Source of the DNA: Lachnospiraceae bacterium
Lineage (GTDB): Bacteria > Bacillota > Clostridia > Lachnospirales > Lachnospiraceae
Assembly: GCA_017556805.1 (NCBI GenBank)
Contig: JAFYMC010000035.1
Coordinates: forward strand, 124,001-188,000
Length of the DNA stretch: 64,000 nt
Direction: 5' to 3'
Shown: piece by piece, positions 8,987-18,589 of the stretch
Layout of the letters: the number at the start of each line of letters is the position of its first letter
How positions within the stretch are numbered: position 1 is the first letter of the stretch
Notes under the pieces: model-generated
What the model saw: only the letters and a program-made list of their open reading frames with translations
Database searches by the model: none
What the model was told of the DNA's origin: nothing
Made by a program: the position numbers and the translations under genes

Positions 8987-10630
8987 CTACATCAAACGAA
9001 GCTTCTTTGCAAGTCGCACCAGACGGGCTCCCATCGGCATATCAAGAAGTTCCTCCTCCGTTACCGCACGGAACATAATCAGCATGATAAAATAAATTAT
9101 CATAGCCAGTCCGATTGCCCCGCAAAGGGAAATAGCATTACTCTTAGTAAAGAAATACAGACCACGATAAATCAACAATGCAAGTACCGACATGAACACG
9201 GTACATAAGCCGATGCGAAGGAAGGTGCGGTCAAGCTCCTGTACATAACCGGTTTCTTTTTTCAGGGTCCGCCAGTTTAATGCACTGATAATCAACGGGA
9301 ATACCATATTTCCGATAACAAGCGCATATCCGCCCAGCGGCGTAAACATTAATAACACAACATCCAGTACCAGATAAATTGCGAGAGAAATCAAACCATG
9401 TACCACCGGTACACGCATACGGTTCACTCCCTGCAAAATACTGTTGGTGGCTGTGGAATAAGCAAAAAAGATAATAGATGCGGCACCGATATACATCATC
9501 CGTGAGGTCGTGGTAAGCGCCTCGCCGGTTTCTCCGAATACAAACTGCATAATCGGAGATGCCAGCACCGCCATACCGCCCGCACACGGGAATGCAATCA
9601 GCATGTTCAGCTTCACCGCCTGTGCAATCCGTCCGTGCAAAAGCTCCTTGTTTCTCTGGGTATGGGCCTGCACAATGCTCGGTAATGTGGCCATTCCGAT
9701 GGAGGACGCTACAGCAATCGGTACATTGGTCATGAGACGGTATTTTCCGGAATACAAGCCGAACAGCTCTCTGCGTACCGTATCCGCCACTCCTTTTCCG
9801 TCCAAAATCTGATTCAACAGAACGCTGTCCAAAAGACTGCTGATGGAATATACGGTCTGATTTAGAATAATCGGAACGGTGGTTAACAGTAACATCCGCA
9901 ACAAAAACGCCCTGTCCTCATAAGCACCGATTTTATCCTTTTGTACTCTCCGTTTCAAGTACGGATAATAGCCGAAAAATACAACCGCTAAGAACAACAA
10001 GGCCGTAAGAGCTCCGCACAACGTACCTAACGTACCGCCGGCCGCTCCGTATGCGGAAATCTTCTCGGAAGCACTGAAATGACTGATAAGCATTTTTGCC
10101 GCCACAACGCTGACTACCGCATTTACAATCTGCTCTAAAATCTGGGAAACGGAAGTCGGGACCACCGTATGCTTTCCCTGAAAAAATCCTCGAATCACTC
10201 CCATAATCGAGAAAACAAAAATCGTCGGAGCCAGTACTTTTAACGGAATAGCGGTACTCAAATCCGCCTCTTTAAACACATACTCCGCAATAAAATCCGC
10301 CCCTAAAAACAATAAAAGGGATGCTAAGAATCCAAGAATTGCAGCAAATACCATACCCACCTGTAACATGTGATAGGAATTGCCGTATTCCTTTTTATCT
10401 TCCCGCTCCGATATCAGCTTGGAAATCGCCGTCGGAATGCTGTAAGTGGATAACAAAAGAGCAATATTATATACTTCAAAGGCATTGGAATACGCACCCA
10501 GACCATCGTTTCCGATGGTATTTGCTAACGGAATCCGGTAAAGCAGTCCGATCAGCCGGACAATTACCGAGGCTGCCGCCAGTATAATTCCCTGTGAAAT
10601 AAAGCTTGCCTGTTTTTCTCTGTCTGCCAT
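8987..10630 (-). CDS. SpoVB/MurJ-type polysaccharide flippase
   Basis: Polytopic membrane protein of 547 residues in the MOP superfamily, with about 14 hydrophobic segments. The N-terminus (SFISQGIILAAASVIVRLIG, GNDGLGAYSNAFEVYNI, SIPTAISKLISE) is typical of the stage V sporulation protein B / lipid II flippase branch, and the middle has IPLKVLAP and FFQGKHTVVPTSVSQILEQ. It would move a lipid-linked wall precursor across the membrane, for cortex or vegetative peptidoglycan. A sporulation-specific role cannot be told from a MurJ-like role by sequence alone. It follows ybeY with a 14-nt gap and is probably part of the yqfC-ybeY transcript. Confidence 0.87.
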   Translation of the reverse strand: MADREKQASFISQGIILAAASVIVRLIGLLYRIPLANTIGNDGLGAYSNAFEVYNIALLLSTYSIPTAISKLISEREDKKEYGNSYHMLQVGMVFAAILGFLASLLLFLGADFIAEYVFKEADLSTAIPLKVLAPTIFVFSIMGVIRGFFQGKHTVVPTSVSQILEQIVNAVVSVVAAKMLISHFSASEKISAYGAAGGTLGTLCGALTALLFLAVVFFGYYPYLKRRVQKDKIGAYEDRAFLLRMLLLTTVPIILNQTVYSISSLLDSVLLNQILDGKGVADTVRRELFGLYSGKYRLMTNVPIAVASSIGMATLPSIVQAHTQRNKELLHGRIAQAVKLNMLIAFPCAGGMAVLASPIMQFVFGETGEALTTTSRMMYIGAASIIFFAYSTATNSILQGVNRMRVPVVHGLISLAIYLVLDVVLLMFTPLGGYALVIGNMVFPLIISALNWRTLKKETGYVQELDRTFLRIGLCTVFMSVLALLIYRGLYFFTKSNAISLCGAIGLAMIIYFIMLIMFRAVTEEELLDMPMGARLVRLAKKLRLM

Positions 10631-10644
10631 AATAAAAACTCCGT

Positions 10645-11142
10645 TTATCGATAAATTTGAAGCGCATCCATAATCTGACGCTGCTTTTCCTCCATAACCA
10701 GTCGCTCTTCTTCCTCCATGTGGTCAAAACCGCACAAATGAAGAATACTGTGAGCCAGCAAAAAGCCCAATTCCCGCTCTACGGAATGTCCGAATTCCTC
10801 TGCCTGGGACAGAACCCGGTCTACGGAAATCACTATGTCTCCTAACATCAGTTCACCGGTTTCCGGATGAAATACCTCCGGCTGTTCCTCTTCCAGTGTA
10901 TCAAACACGCCCGGTTCCGAATATTCGCCCATAGGGAAGGATAACACGTCCGTCGGTGCATCAATGTCTCTGTTCTCCCGGTTGATTTCGCGAATGGACT
11001 CGTTATCCGTAAATAATACATTGACCTCTGCTTCATACGGGCACCCGATATAATCCAGTGCTCCGTTAATGACACGCTCGGTCAGTTCTTTATAGTCAAA
11101 GGAAAACGGTATCCCGGTTTCTTCTTCTATCGTTATTGTCAA
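10645..11142 (-). CDS. ybeY: Endoribonuclease YbeY (rRNA maturation)
   Basis: Zinc-dependent single-strand RNase involved in 16S rRNA 3' processing and ribosome quality control. The 165-residue protein carries the metal-binding signature HSILHLCGFDH (His131, His135, His141) after TDVLSFP and LGDIVIS. The start is a TTG at 11142: AGGAGG lies 7 nt upstream and no in-frame ATG is near. That TTG overlaps the TGA stop of the HD-domain gene, so translation is coupled. The gene order phoH-HD protein-ybeY matches the Bacillus yqfE-yqfF-yqfG order. Identification is firm. Confidence 0.95.
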   Translation of the reverse strand: MTITIEEETGIPFSFDYKELTERVINGALDYIGCPYEAEVNVLFTDNESIREINRENRDIDAPTDVLSFPMGEYSEPGVFDTLEEEQPEVFHPETGELMLGDIVISVDRVLSQAEEFGHSVERELGFLLAHSILHLCGFDHMEEEERLVMEEKQRQIMDALQIYR

Positions 11143-12521
11143 AACATTTCCTCCTTTATAACCTCAGCCATGGTATTACGGATGATTGACAAATCCGCCG
11201 CCGTCAAGCCGCTGTAATTTAAATCACCCTTGGTCAGACGAAGATTAATCGCTTTTTCGATAACCTTCACAATCATGATTTTACCCTTCTGGGTCTTCTT
11301 TAAATGCTCGCACATACCGCAAATATTATCCGTTAAAAGAAGCAATGCTGCTTCCTTGGTGGTCGGCTTGTCTCCATCCACCGTATGCTCCCGCAGCACA
11401 TTTTGTAACGCCTGCGGAAACTTCTCGTCAGTCGCCACCGCCAACGTATTCGCTAACGACTTTTCTCCGTACAAACGGCCGATTTCATGATAATAGCCGC
11501 CGCATTTTACCAACTCCACATCCGCATCCAGCATGCGTTCCGCTACGTCTGCGGCAAATAATGCCACGCGACGTACATGTAAAAAGGCATGAGGAAACTT
11601 CTTGGAAAAACGTTCCAAAAGAGGCGAAGATTCCTCACAAAGTTCCGACAACCGTGCATGTAACGCCGAGTCCTCCACGCGCTTTTCTAAGTAAAATGCC
11701 AGGTTCGGCAACTCCTCTCCGGATATTCCCGGTCTCAAAAGGGAATCCGTACGTGCTTCCTCGTTTCCCTCTGTCATGGCAATATATTCAGATACATTGG
11801 CATCCTGCTCCTCCGCACCGGCCGCCAGTTCCTCCAGAAATTCGAAACTTTCGTTCTGTTCCTGAAGTAATATTGTCTCCTGCAATCCCTTTGACAGCAA
11901 AAGTACCGCGCAAATCACAATGGCATACACGACTGCCACACAGAAAATATCATTGGTTAAGGCACCCTTCTCCATTGTCATATAACAAATTATTCTGACG
12001 CAAACAAGTACAGCCGCCACGGAAATCAAAATGTTAAAGGCATCCTTCCATACCTTGGCATGAGGCATTACAAAACCGAATAAGAACAGACAAAATACCT
12101 GAACAATGAATGCCTCCGACACAAGCACCGGTTGCAGACTTCCGATGATGTATAGCAAAAAAATGTTTAAAAACATTCCGAAACGTAACTTCAGCGCACA
12201 TAATATCAATATTCCGCCAAAGGTCCAGAAGGGAAAAGTAAAGGCCCGGTCAAACAGCAGTAAAAACGCCACCGAAATAAGATATGCCAAAGGAATCAGC
12301 CAGAAACGGAATCCTTCCGACGTCTTTGACTCAAATACCGCCGCAAATAAAACCGCTCCTACTGCTAAAATCCCCGCGAAAACAAGGTAGAGCGGACGTA
12401 AGGCTTGTCCTCCTTCGCGTAAATACGGCACCAAAACCGCACTTCCCATCATTAAAATCCCCATTAACAGGCTCCAAAGCACTGTTCTTTTTGGATGGTT
12501 CCCACTTATCTTCATTCCCAT
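11139..12521 (-). CDS. Membrane HD-domain protein at the PgpH locus (reduced form)
   Basis: Protein of about 460 residues with roughly eight transmembrane helices in the first 240 residues, then a soluble HD-type domain (about 300-455). The position between phoH and ybeY is that of pgpH (yqfF), the c-di-AMP phosphodiesterase. PgpH is over 700 residues and has a large extracellular domain after its first helix; that domain is missing here. The HD dyad reads HE (GGYYHEIGRLYGE), with an upstream histidine in HVRRVALFAADVA and a later TDNICGMCEHLKK. Activity is therefore uncertain. The ATG at 12521 follows the phoH stop by one base and has GGAAG upstream; a TTG at 12536 is an alternative. Confidence 0.75.
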   Translation of the reverse strand: MGMKISGNHPKRTVLWSLLMGILMMGSAVLVPYLREGGQALRPLYLVFAGILAVGAVLFAAVFESKTSEGFRFWLIPLAYLISVAFLLLFDRAFTFPFWTFGGILILCALKLRFGMFLNIFLLYIIGSLQPVLVSEAFIVQVFCLFLFGFVMPHAKVWKDAFNILISVAAVLVCVRIICYMTMEKGALTNDIFCVAVVYAIVICAVLLLSKGLQETILLQEQNESFEFLEELAAGAEEQDANVSEYIAMTEGNEEARTDSLLRPGISGEELPNLAFYLEKRVEDSALHARLSELCEESSPLLERFSKKFPHAFLHVRRVALFAADVAERMLDADVELVKCGGYYHEIGRLYGEKSLANTLAVATDEKFPQALQNVLREHTVDGDKPTTKEAALLLLTDNICGMCEHLKKTQKGKIMIVKVIEKAINLRLTKGDLNYSGLTAADLSIIRNTMAEVIKEEMF

Positions 12522-12522
12522 A

Positions 12523-13695
12523 CTACTTCCGCGCAAAGAAGCGCTCCCCCTTCTTCTTCATTGCAGGTTTATTGAAATTGCCGGACTTTTTCTCAAGCAA
12601 TACCGTTTTCTTTGTAAACTCGCCCGGCTTCTTTGTATCCCCGGTAATTTTTACCGTTTCTCCGGATTTCTTTGCCGTTTGCTCAACGTTTTTCCTTCCG
12701 GCATCAAACGTTTCTTTTTTTGCCGCAGGCTTCTTGATGGTCCTCTGCTCGTACTCATCATACGCGTGTACAATCTTCTGTACCAACGGATGACGCACCA
12801 CGTCCTGAGAGGTCAGCTCACAAATACCGATATCGTCAATCTTATTTAATACCCGCAAAGCCACATCAAGACCGGAGGTGGCGCCGCTCGGCAAATCCTT
12901 CTGGGACAGGTCACCGGTAATAATTACCTTGGAACCGAAACCGATACGGGTCAAAAACATCTTCATCTGTGCCGGCGTCGTGTTCTGTGCCTCATCCAGA
13001 ATAATAAAGGCGTTATCCAAGGTTCTGCCTCGCATGTAAGCAAGAGGCGCCACTTCGATGAGACCCTTCTCCATATTTTTCGTAAAGCTGTCGGCGCCCA
13101 TAATCTGATACAACGCATCGTAAAGAGGACGCAGATACGGGTCAACCTTGCTCTGTAAATCGCCCGGAAGGAAACCAAGCTTTTCTCCTGCTTCAATGGC
13201 CGGACGGGTCAAAATGATACGGCTCACCTCGTCATTTTTAAAGGCGGTAATGCCCATGGCCATGGCAAGATAGGTCTTACCGGTACCGGCAGGACCTACG
13301 CCGAACACAATCATCTTCTTACGGATCATATCCACATACTGCTTCTGGCCGAGGGTCTTCGGCTTAATCGGCTTGCCCTGGATGGTATGACAAATGGTAT
13401 CCTTGTCAATCTCCGTTACCGCGGCCTCCTGGGCCTTCGGAAGCAGGGAAAGCGCATAAGATACATTCTGCTCCGTAATGGCATTGCCCCGCTCGGACAA
13501 CAAACAAAGCTGGTCAATCACTCGCTTTGCCTGCTCCGCCGCCTCTACCGTACCTAAAATCTTTAACTTATCGTCACGAACAATCAAGGTCACACCCAGA
13601 TTCTTTTCGATCAGCTTGGCATAGGCATCAAACTGGCCGAAAATATTTCTGCTATGCTCCACCGGAAGGTTCATCATTGTCTCTACTATACTCAT
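12523..13695 (-). CDS. phoH: PhoH-like ATPase
   Basis: Cytoplasmic P-loop ATPase of 390 residues, putatively linked to RNA metabolism. It has an N-terminal KH-like segment (about 30-70), Walker A GPAGTGKT at 134-141, Walker B AFIILDEAQN near 230, and the PhoH signatures TRPAIEAGEKLGFLPGDL and TGDLSQ.DLPSG. The last 70 residues are a Lys/Thr-rich basic tail not found in the core family (typically about 320 residues), perhaps for RNA or ribosome contact. The first 44 bases overlap the end of yqfD. GGAGG lies 13 nt before the chosen ATG, so a start at 13677 or 13674 cannot be excluded. Confidence 0.92.
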   Translation of the reverse strand: MSIVETMMNLPVEHSRNIFGQFDAYAKLIEKNLGVTLIVRDDKLKILGTVEAAEQAKRVIDQLCLLSERGNAITEQNVSYALSLLPKAQEAAVTEIDKDTICHTIQGKPIKPKTLGQKQYVDMIRKKMIVFGVGPAGTGKTYLAMAMGITAFKNDEVSRIILTRPAIEAGEKLGFLPGDLQSKVDPYLRPLYDALYQIMGADSFTKNMEKGLIEVAPLAYMRGRTLDNAFIILDEAQNTTPAQMKMFLTRIGFGSKVIITGDLSQKDLPSGATSGLDVALRVLNKIDDIGICELTSQDVVRHPLVQKIVHAYDEYEQRTIKKPAAKKETFDAGRKNVEQTAKKSGETVKITGDTKKPGEFTKKTVLLEKKSGNFNKPAMKKKGERFFARK

Positions 13696-14920
13696 CTGCG
13701 TTTCTTAGCCTCCACTCATCTTCCTGTACCGCCACCTGCTCCCAGGCCTCTGCTAACAGGAGTAATTTTCCCTCTGTCCTTACCGCATCCTTCCCCACCG
13801 TGGTTTTGATATCAGCAGAAAGCACCGTGGTTCGGTTCCCGGTCAGATACGATATATAGCGGTCCAATGCCTGCTTTGCAAGGGCATTTGCCTCTTCCTC
13901 CGTATAGTCCCGTACTTCGGGGATATACTCGGAAACCGTGCGTTTTTTCACACGGAACGGCAACGGAAAATGCTTATGCAACGACAACACCGCATCCTCT
14001 GTTATTATAGCATAATTTGTATAAGAATGACTAGGCATATGCGAAAATATTTTTTTATTTCCGTAAGAAAATGTGTAGCCTGTTTTTCTCTCTCCGGTAT
14101 AATTATGTTCCTCGGTCTTACGTGAAAAGCTGTAAGAATAGTTTTTCACGGTTTTTAGGGTAATATCCGCATCCGCCGTCACCGCATACCGGTTCACTTC
14201 CACATCGTTATCCCCGATGACGGAAATCACTCCGCTGACTAAAATATCTCCCTTCTTCACCACATCTCCCTCTTTTACAAGAGGCGTTCCCCGACGGCAT
14301 ACCAGGGAATCTACCATACCGTCTGCCGTTGCCACCAGATGCACCGGTGTATTATTCTCCTCCTGCAACATGGGCATATCCGTTTCCGCTACACGTAAAA
14401 ACAGCTTGGTTCCCCGCAGTTCCGCCGACACCCAGCCGATGTCCGGGTAATCGATGCGAAGCTGTCGTTCGATTTCCGTACAATCCACTTCCTCGCACCG
14501 CATGCCGCACACCACTCCGGTTTCCCGCAAATAGGACAATAACTCCTCCTCCGTATGGACAAAGCCGCCCGTAATCGAGATATCCCATACAAACCTGGAC
14601 AACAGCCAGATGAGCCAGAAACAATAAATACCGCCTGCAAAAAACGCAATGCGGTTTCGGTATTTTTTTATAAAAAAAGGCAGTCCGATTCTTTTTCGTA
14701 CATAAGGGATACAATGGGCCTTCTTTGCCGCACTGCGTACCCGGAAATAGTCCCGAAGCTTTAATTTCGCTACATAGACCGTGCCTTTGTCGGTTACCCT
14801 GGTACTCACATCATACAGTGGGATCTTTCTGCTACGGCATACATTAAAAAAGCGTTCCGGCGAGGTCCCGCGAAGCTCCACAAACACCGTTCCGGTAAAA
14901 TAATCAAACAAACGCTTCAT
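13652..14920 (-). CDS. yqfD: Sporulation protein YqfD
   Basis: Protein of 422 residues with a small N-terminal soluble domain (VFVELRGTSPERFFN), one strong transmembrane helix near 92-112, and a large C-terminal domain that should lie outside the membrane. It matches the YqfD family of endospore formers, which is expressed under mother-cell control in Bacillus and is needed for efficient sporulation; its biochemical function is unknown. The motif IGWVSAELRGTKLFLRVAE and GMVDSLVCRRGTPLVKEGD are family-typical. It follows yqfC by 12 bases and overlaps phoH by 44 bases. The pairing with yqfC supports the call. Confidence 0.9.
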   Translation of the reverse strand: MKRLFDYFTGTVFVELRGTSPERFFNVCRSRKIPLYDVSTRVTDKGTVYVAKLKLRDYFRVRSAAKKAHCIPYVRKRIGLPFFIKKYRNRIAFFAGGIYCFWLIWLLSRFVWDISITGGFVHTEEELLSYLRETGVVCGMRCEEVDCTEIERQLRIDYPDIGWVSAELRGTKLFLRVAETDMPMLQEENNTPVHLVATADGMVDSLVCRRGTPLVKEGDVVKKGDILVSGVISVIGDNDVEVNRYAVTADADITLKTVKNYSYSFSRKTEEHNYTGERKTGYTFSYGNKKIFSHMPSHSYTNYAIITEDAVLSLHKHFPLPFRVKKRTVSEYIPEVRDYTEEEANALAKQALDRYISYLTGNRTTVLSADIKTTVGKDAVRTEGKLLLLAEAWEQVAVQEDEWRLRNADEYSRDNDEPSGGA

Positions 14921-14932
14921 CGGTTCTCCCCC

Positions 14933-15301
14933 TTACCCTTTGCTTTCCCGATAGGATGCTCCGGTGATTGTCCCTACAATCCGAAGTTCCTCCGGTAAAA
15001 AATACTGAAGGCGAAGACAGTTCCCTTCCACACACAACTCATACTTTTTTGTTTTTATTCGAATCCGGCAATCGGTATATTCTGTTACGGAAGTAAAATT
15101 CCGCACAATCATACAATGTCTGCCGGCCAGATAAACCATCATTTCTCCTGCCACATCTCCGGTCAACGATACCGCATCCGTCAGCCGTTCAAAAAAAGAG
15201 GCATATTCTTTTTTCTCTTTCTTTTCCGCACGTTTTACCTGCAAATAAAGGTCTTTCTTTCCTTCGGACTTTCTGCGTTTCCGTACCTTGTACTTCGCCA
15301 T
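14933..15301 (-). CDS. yqfC: Sporulation protein YqfC (YabP family)
   Basis: Protein of 122 residues with a basic N-terminus and coiled segment (1-35), then the YabP/YqfC beta-rich domain: ITGDVAGE-like LTGDVAGEMMVYLAGRH, IVRNFTSVTEYTDCRIRI and the C-terminal YFLPEELRIVGTI. In Bacillus this family is a sigma-E-dependent sporulation protein of unknown mechanism. It is the first gene of the yqfC-yqfD-phoH-HD protein-ybeY run and lies just downstream of rpsU, as in many Firmicutes. The basic extension of about 30 residues makes it slightly longer than the usual 90-95 residue form. Confidence 0.88.
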   Translation of the reverse strand: MAKYKVRKRRKSEGKKDLYLQVKRAEKKEKKEYASFFERLTDAVSLTGDVAGEMMVYLAGRHCMIVRNFTSVTEYTDCRIRIKTKKYELCVEGNCLRLQYFLPEELRIVGTITGASYRESKG

Positions 15302-15359
15302 ACCGCCTCCGTAAACACTCCCTTACTTTCCAGTATATTGCGGGTCAAAACGTAAAATA

Positions 15360-15383
15360 CCCCTTAATCCGAAGATTAAGGGG
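15360..15383 (-). terminator. Rho-independent terminator after rpsU
   Basis: A perfect 10-bp stem CCCCTTAATC / GATTAAGGGG closes a UUCG tetraloop when read on the minus strand and is followed by TATTTTACGTTTT. It lies 12 bases after the rpsU stop and separates rpsU from yqfC. On the plus strand the hairpin is followed by CTTTTT, so it could act in both directions. Confidence 0.8.
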
Positions 15384-15395
15384 CTTTTTCGCACA

Positions 15396-15572
15396 TTATT
15401 TATACTTGCGCTTACGAGCAGCTTCAGACTTCTTCTTACGTCTTACGCTCGGCTTCTCGTAATGCTCTCTCTTGCGAATCTCCTGCTGAATGCCAGCCTT
15501 TGCGCAGTTTCTCTTGAATCTGCGGAGAGCGCTGTCGAGGGATTCATTCTCTTTTACGATAACATTCGACAT
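15396..15572 (-). CDS. rpsU: 30S ribosomal protein S21
   Basis: Small basic ribosomal protein of 58 residues beginning [19 protein letters not shown] and ending in an Arg/Lys-rich tail ([15 protein letters not shown]), which is the standard S21 pattern. It is short enough to be missed by length filters. A GGAGGG...AGGTGA region precedes the ATG. It has its own promoter (15651-15678) and a terminator just downstream, so it is probably expressed alone, with possible read-through into yqfC. In Firmicutes rpsU commonly lies next to yqfC or yqeY genes, which agrees with this location. Confidence 0.97.
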   Translation of the reverse strand: MSNVIVKENESLDSALRRFKRNCAKAGIQQEIRKREHYEKPSVRRKKKSEAARKRKYK

Positions 15573-15650
15573 CTTCTCACCTAACCTCCCTCCAGTTGTG
15601 TATTGTGCCTATATACAACTGTTTGGGTATTTTATAATAGCACTACATAG

Positions 15651-15678
15651 ATTATATCATAAAAATTCCATTCGTCAA
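15651..15678 (-). promoter_or_regulatory. Promoter of rpsU
   Basis: On the minus strand TTGACG (15673-15678) and TATAAT (15651-15656) are separated by 16 bases. The TATAAT lies about 80 bases upstream of the rpsU start. Confidence 0.75.
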
Positions 15679-15742
15679 TAAGAAATTTAAAATTGTTGGA
15701 ATTTTTTTGAAAACTTTTGACTGATATGTCGCACATGGCATC

Positions 15743-18589
15743 TTATTCCTCATCAAACAACCCGGAAATATCCCCTAATCCCTCTATCTCCTTTGCTGCT
15801 TCGGACAATTCCTCCCAGGAATCATATGCCACCACCGTTCCATCGCTTTCCGCTATAAAATAGTTCTTCGCCAAAAACTCCCAATACAAAGCAGAATCCT
15901 TTTCCGAGCTTCTTGCGGAATAAACGGACGGTTCCTTTGGAGAAAACATAATTACATCGATTTCTGTCGTCACCTTCCCATCCTTCAAAAGCTCTTTTGG
16001 AACAGCGTTATTCTGCACGGTAAGAATTTTGTTTACATGTTCAGAAATCAACTCTGCCTCCCGGTTTGTTCCCAACCAGTGAAGCCCTTGGATTCCGTCC
16101 GACAAAACCCCATGATTCAGGTACGGATGACCGTCACCCGTAAATGAGAGCTCATCCCCTTCCAAATAATCGAAGGGTCCAGTATCCCATTCTCCTCCTG
16201 CCCACACCAGTTGCACATCATCGTCGATATACCAGTCATCCGGGAAGCCGATGGTATCGCTCATATAAAATCTTGCCTCCGGACATCCTGATACGCATAA
16301 TCCGGAAAAAGCAAACTCTTTTCCGGATATTGATGCTAAGTTTTTACAATCGTTTACATATAACCTCATCCGGCCGTTTGTGTCAAACCAGATTCCTTCC
16401 AGCTTTTCACAACCGTTGATATAATAATACGACTCTCTCCATGCTTCCGAACTTCCTACATACTTTACCCCCGGATGCTGATCCAGAATTATCTCAAAAA
16501 TCCGTCCGCCCATGTGTCCAATGTATTCCATGTTCGGAAACCAATTCAGACCGTCTACTACATTGATGTCCTCCGAAAGCTCTGTATTATCATAGAACTC
16601 AAAATCGACCGCTGTCACCTGTTCTCTTTCCTGCTTTGTAAGGAACCCGTCTTTATCCGTATCAATCATCTCTTCGATGTACCCACGGAAATAGCTTCCG
16701 GAAAAATACCTTTCAGAAACCGGAATCCGCTCTGCATCCGCATCCGCTTCTTCGACTCTCGACTCCGGCATTTTCGGCGGTAAAAGTGTTTCATCGTCAA
16801 GAATAAAACAATTCGGTGTTTCGGACATATATACCGTACCCAAAGATCCATCACTATCCGAAATCCACTTCAGTTTTTTGCAGTTCTTTGCATATACGGC
16901 TCCGCCAGAACTCATAAAAACATCGATTTGTTCCAGCTTATCACAGTCTTCCGCAAATACAAGGGAAGAACCGCTTTCGTTCCAATTCACAACGGTTATG
17001 CTCGGATGCTGATACAGATACACCTCCGCTTCGGACATGAGCTCCAGCCTTTCCAGATTCGGAAACCAATTCAGTCCGTCTAAAGCCGCTTTCTTTTCCG
17101 TATATTGTCCCTTCAGAATTGACCGATATCGTCCCGAATCAAAATTAATCGACCTTACCTGTTCTCTCTCCTTCTTTGTAAGTAATCCGTCACCGTTTGT
17201 ATCGATTTCACGCTTTATATATTCCCGGAACAATTCTCCGGAAAAGTAGGTTTCATCAATCGGAATTTGCTCCACATCGTAATCAATGACATATACATGT
17301 CCGTTCTCCCTTGTAATCCAAGTTTGAACAAATCCCGTTTCGTCCGTGCGGAATACCTGCTTTTCCGAAGATACCAGCCCTTGATACTCCGTTTCCGTGG
17401 AAAGAACTAAGTAGTCCGCACCGTATTGTCCGTAGTTTTCTTCTACAGTCTGAAGATAAATGGCTTCTGAACGGTCTGCATGATATACCTCCCATGGCAG
17501 AAACATCCCGGAATTATTCATAGCACCGATAAATACCGACGCAAAGCCGGCCGCATGCCCGGAACCGTACCTTTTACCCACAAAGTACATCGTATCCCCG
17601 TTTGTTACGAAATCCGTTACTTCCGCACTCAAAAATCCCTCCACAAAGGAAAAATCTTCCCTGCTTTCGCCATCTTGTATTATCATACGAATCAGTTCAG
17701 GCCCCGAAACGCCGTATTCGGCCCGACACGGTATCATTCCGCTTAAATACACATTGGAACTCACATTTGTTTCTTCTCCTGTTTCGTTATAAATCGAAAT
17801 GCTTCCGTCAGAATAAAGCACAGGCTTTCTGTTCTTCCAGTAAGTATACAACCCTGTCTGTTCCGCAGCGGTACATAAACGCTGCACCCCCCCGTCTTTA
17901 TCATATCGATACCATGCCATACCGTAAGCTTCGAGTCCTACCGAATCATTCTTGTCCTTGTACACGATGCCGATATACACATCCGTTCCCATTTCATACA
18001 CACCGGCCTGACTTACGCCGTACACTTTGATCGAAGAAAAGTTTAGCTCCCCTGCTTTTCCCAGTCTGGCATGAAGGAAAATAACGGCGTCTGTATCGGA
18101 AATAATATCCGCATAAGAATCCGTCTGGGTCACTTTCACCTGCGGCGGATAAAACAACAGTACCGCATTCTCAGTGGATTTCATTAAAAAAGTGCCATAC
18201 CACTCCGTTGCATTCAAACCGATCGAGTCTAAGTAATCAAACGCTGCATTACGAATTTCAACATCCGATTTTTTTAGTAGTCCTTCCGTCTTTTCAGTAA
18301 CCTTATCATTCTCGTGAGACGGCACTTCCACGGTTCCCTGTCCGGGAATCTCCGTTCCCGCAACATCTGTCCACTCCGACATCCATTTCCCGTAGGTCAG
18401 CGACCATTGACGCTTTTGCAGAACGCCGTTTTCCGTCCGGTAATACCACTTTGTCTCTTCCTTGCAGAGTAAAATTTCCTCCTGCTTTGCTTCGGCTGTA
18501 TGCTTCGCACGAATCAGGCACACACCCGTCACTCCGATTCCCGCAATAATCAGACCGATTATAAGTCCCTTTATTACCTTAATCTTCAT
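15743..18589 (-). CDS. Membrane-anchored EF-hand/LRR-like protein, third gene of a BlaI-BlaR1 operon
   Basis: Protein of 948 residues. An N-terminal signal anchor (about 7-27) points to an extracellular body. Residues about 30-430 form a domain without recognised motifs. Two tandem modules follow, each opening with a canonical EF-hand calcium loop (DTNGDGLLTKKE near 463 and DTDKDGFLTKQE near 646), then LDGLNWFPNLE or VDGLNWFPNME and short leucine-rich-like strands ending in an NCKKL/NCKNL ladder. The start overlaps the end of the M56 peptidase gene by 11 bases, so translation is coupled and a joint role is likely. A calcium-responsive sensor or the regulated effector of the repressor/peptidase pair are both possible. 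I know no characterised homologue. Confidence 0.8.
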   Translation of the reverse strand: MKIKVIKGLIIGLIIAGIGVTGVCLIRAKHTAEAKQEEILLCKEETKWYYRTENGVLQKRQWSLTYGKWMSEWTDVAGTEIPGQGTVEVPSHENDKVTEKTEGLLKKSDVEIRNAAFDYLDSIGLNATEWYGTFLMKSTENAVLLFYPPQVKVTQTDSYADIISDTDAVIFLHARLGKAGELNFSSIKVYGVSQAGVYEMGTDVYIGIVYKDKNDSVGLEAYGMAWYRYDKDGGVQRLCTAAEQTGLYTYWKNRKPVLYSDGSISIYNETGEETNVSSNVYLSGMIPCRAEYGVSGPELIRMIIQDGESREDFSFVEGFLSAEVTDFVTNGDTMYFVGKRYGSGHAAGFASVFIGAMNNSGMFLPWEVYHADRSEAIYLQTVEENYGQYGADYLVLSTETEYQGLVSSEKQVFRTDETGFVQTWITRENGHVYVIDYDVEQIPIDETYFSGELFREYIKREIDTNGDGLLTKKEREQVRSINFDSGRYRSILKGQYTEKKAALDGLNWFPNLERLELMSEAEVYLYQHPSITVVNWNESGSSLVFAEDCDKLEQIDVFMSSGGAVYAKNCKKLKWISDSDGSLGTVYMSETPNCFILDDETLLPPKMPESRVEEADADAERIPVSERYFSGSYFRGYIEEMIDTDKDGFLTKQEREQVTAVDFEFYDNTELSEDINVVDGLNWFPNMEYIGHMGGRIFEIILDQHPGVKYVGSSEAWRESYYYINGCEKLEGIWFDTNGRMRLYVNDCKNLASISGKEFAFSGLCVSGCPEARFYMSDTIGFPDDWYIDDDVQLVWAGGEWDTGPFDYLEGDELSFTGDGHPYLNHGVLSDGIQGLHWLGTNREAELISEHVNKILTVQNNAVPKELLKDGKVTTEIDVIMFSPKEPSVYSARSSEKDSALYWEFLAKNYFIAESDGTVVAYDSWEELSEAAKEIEGLGDISGLFDEE

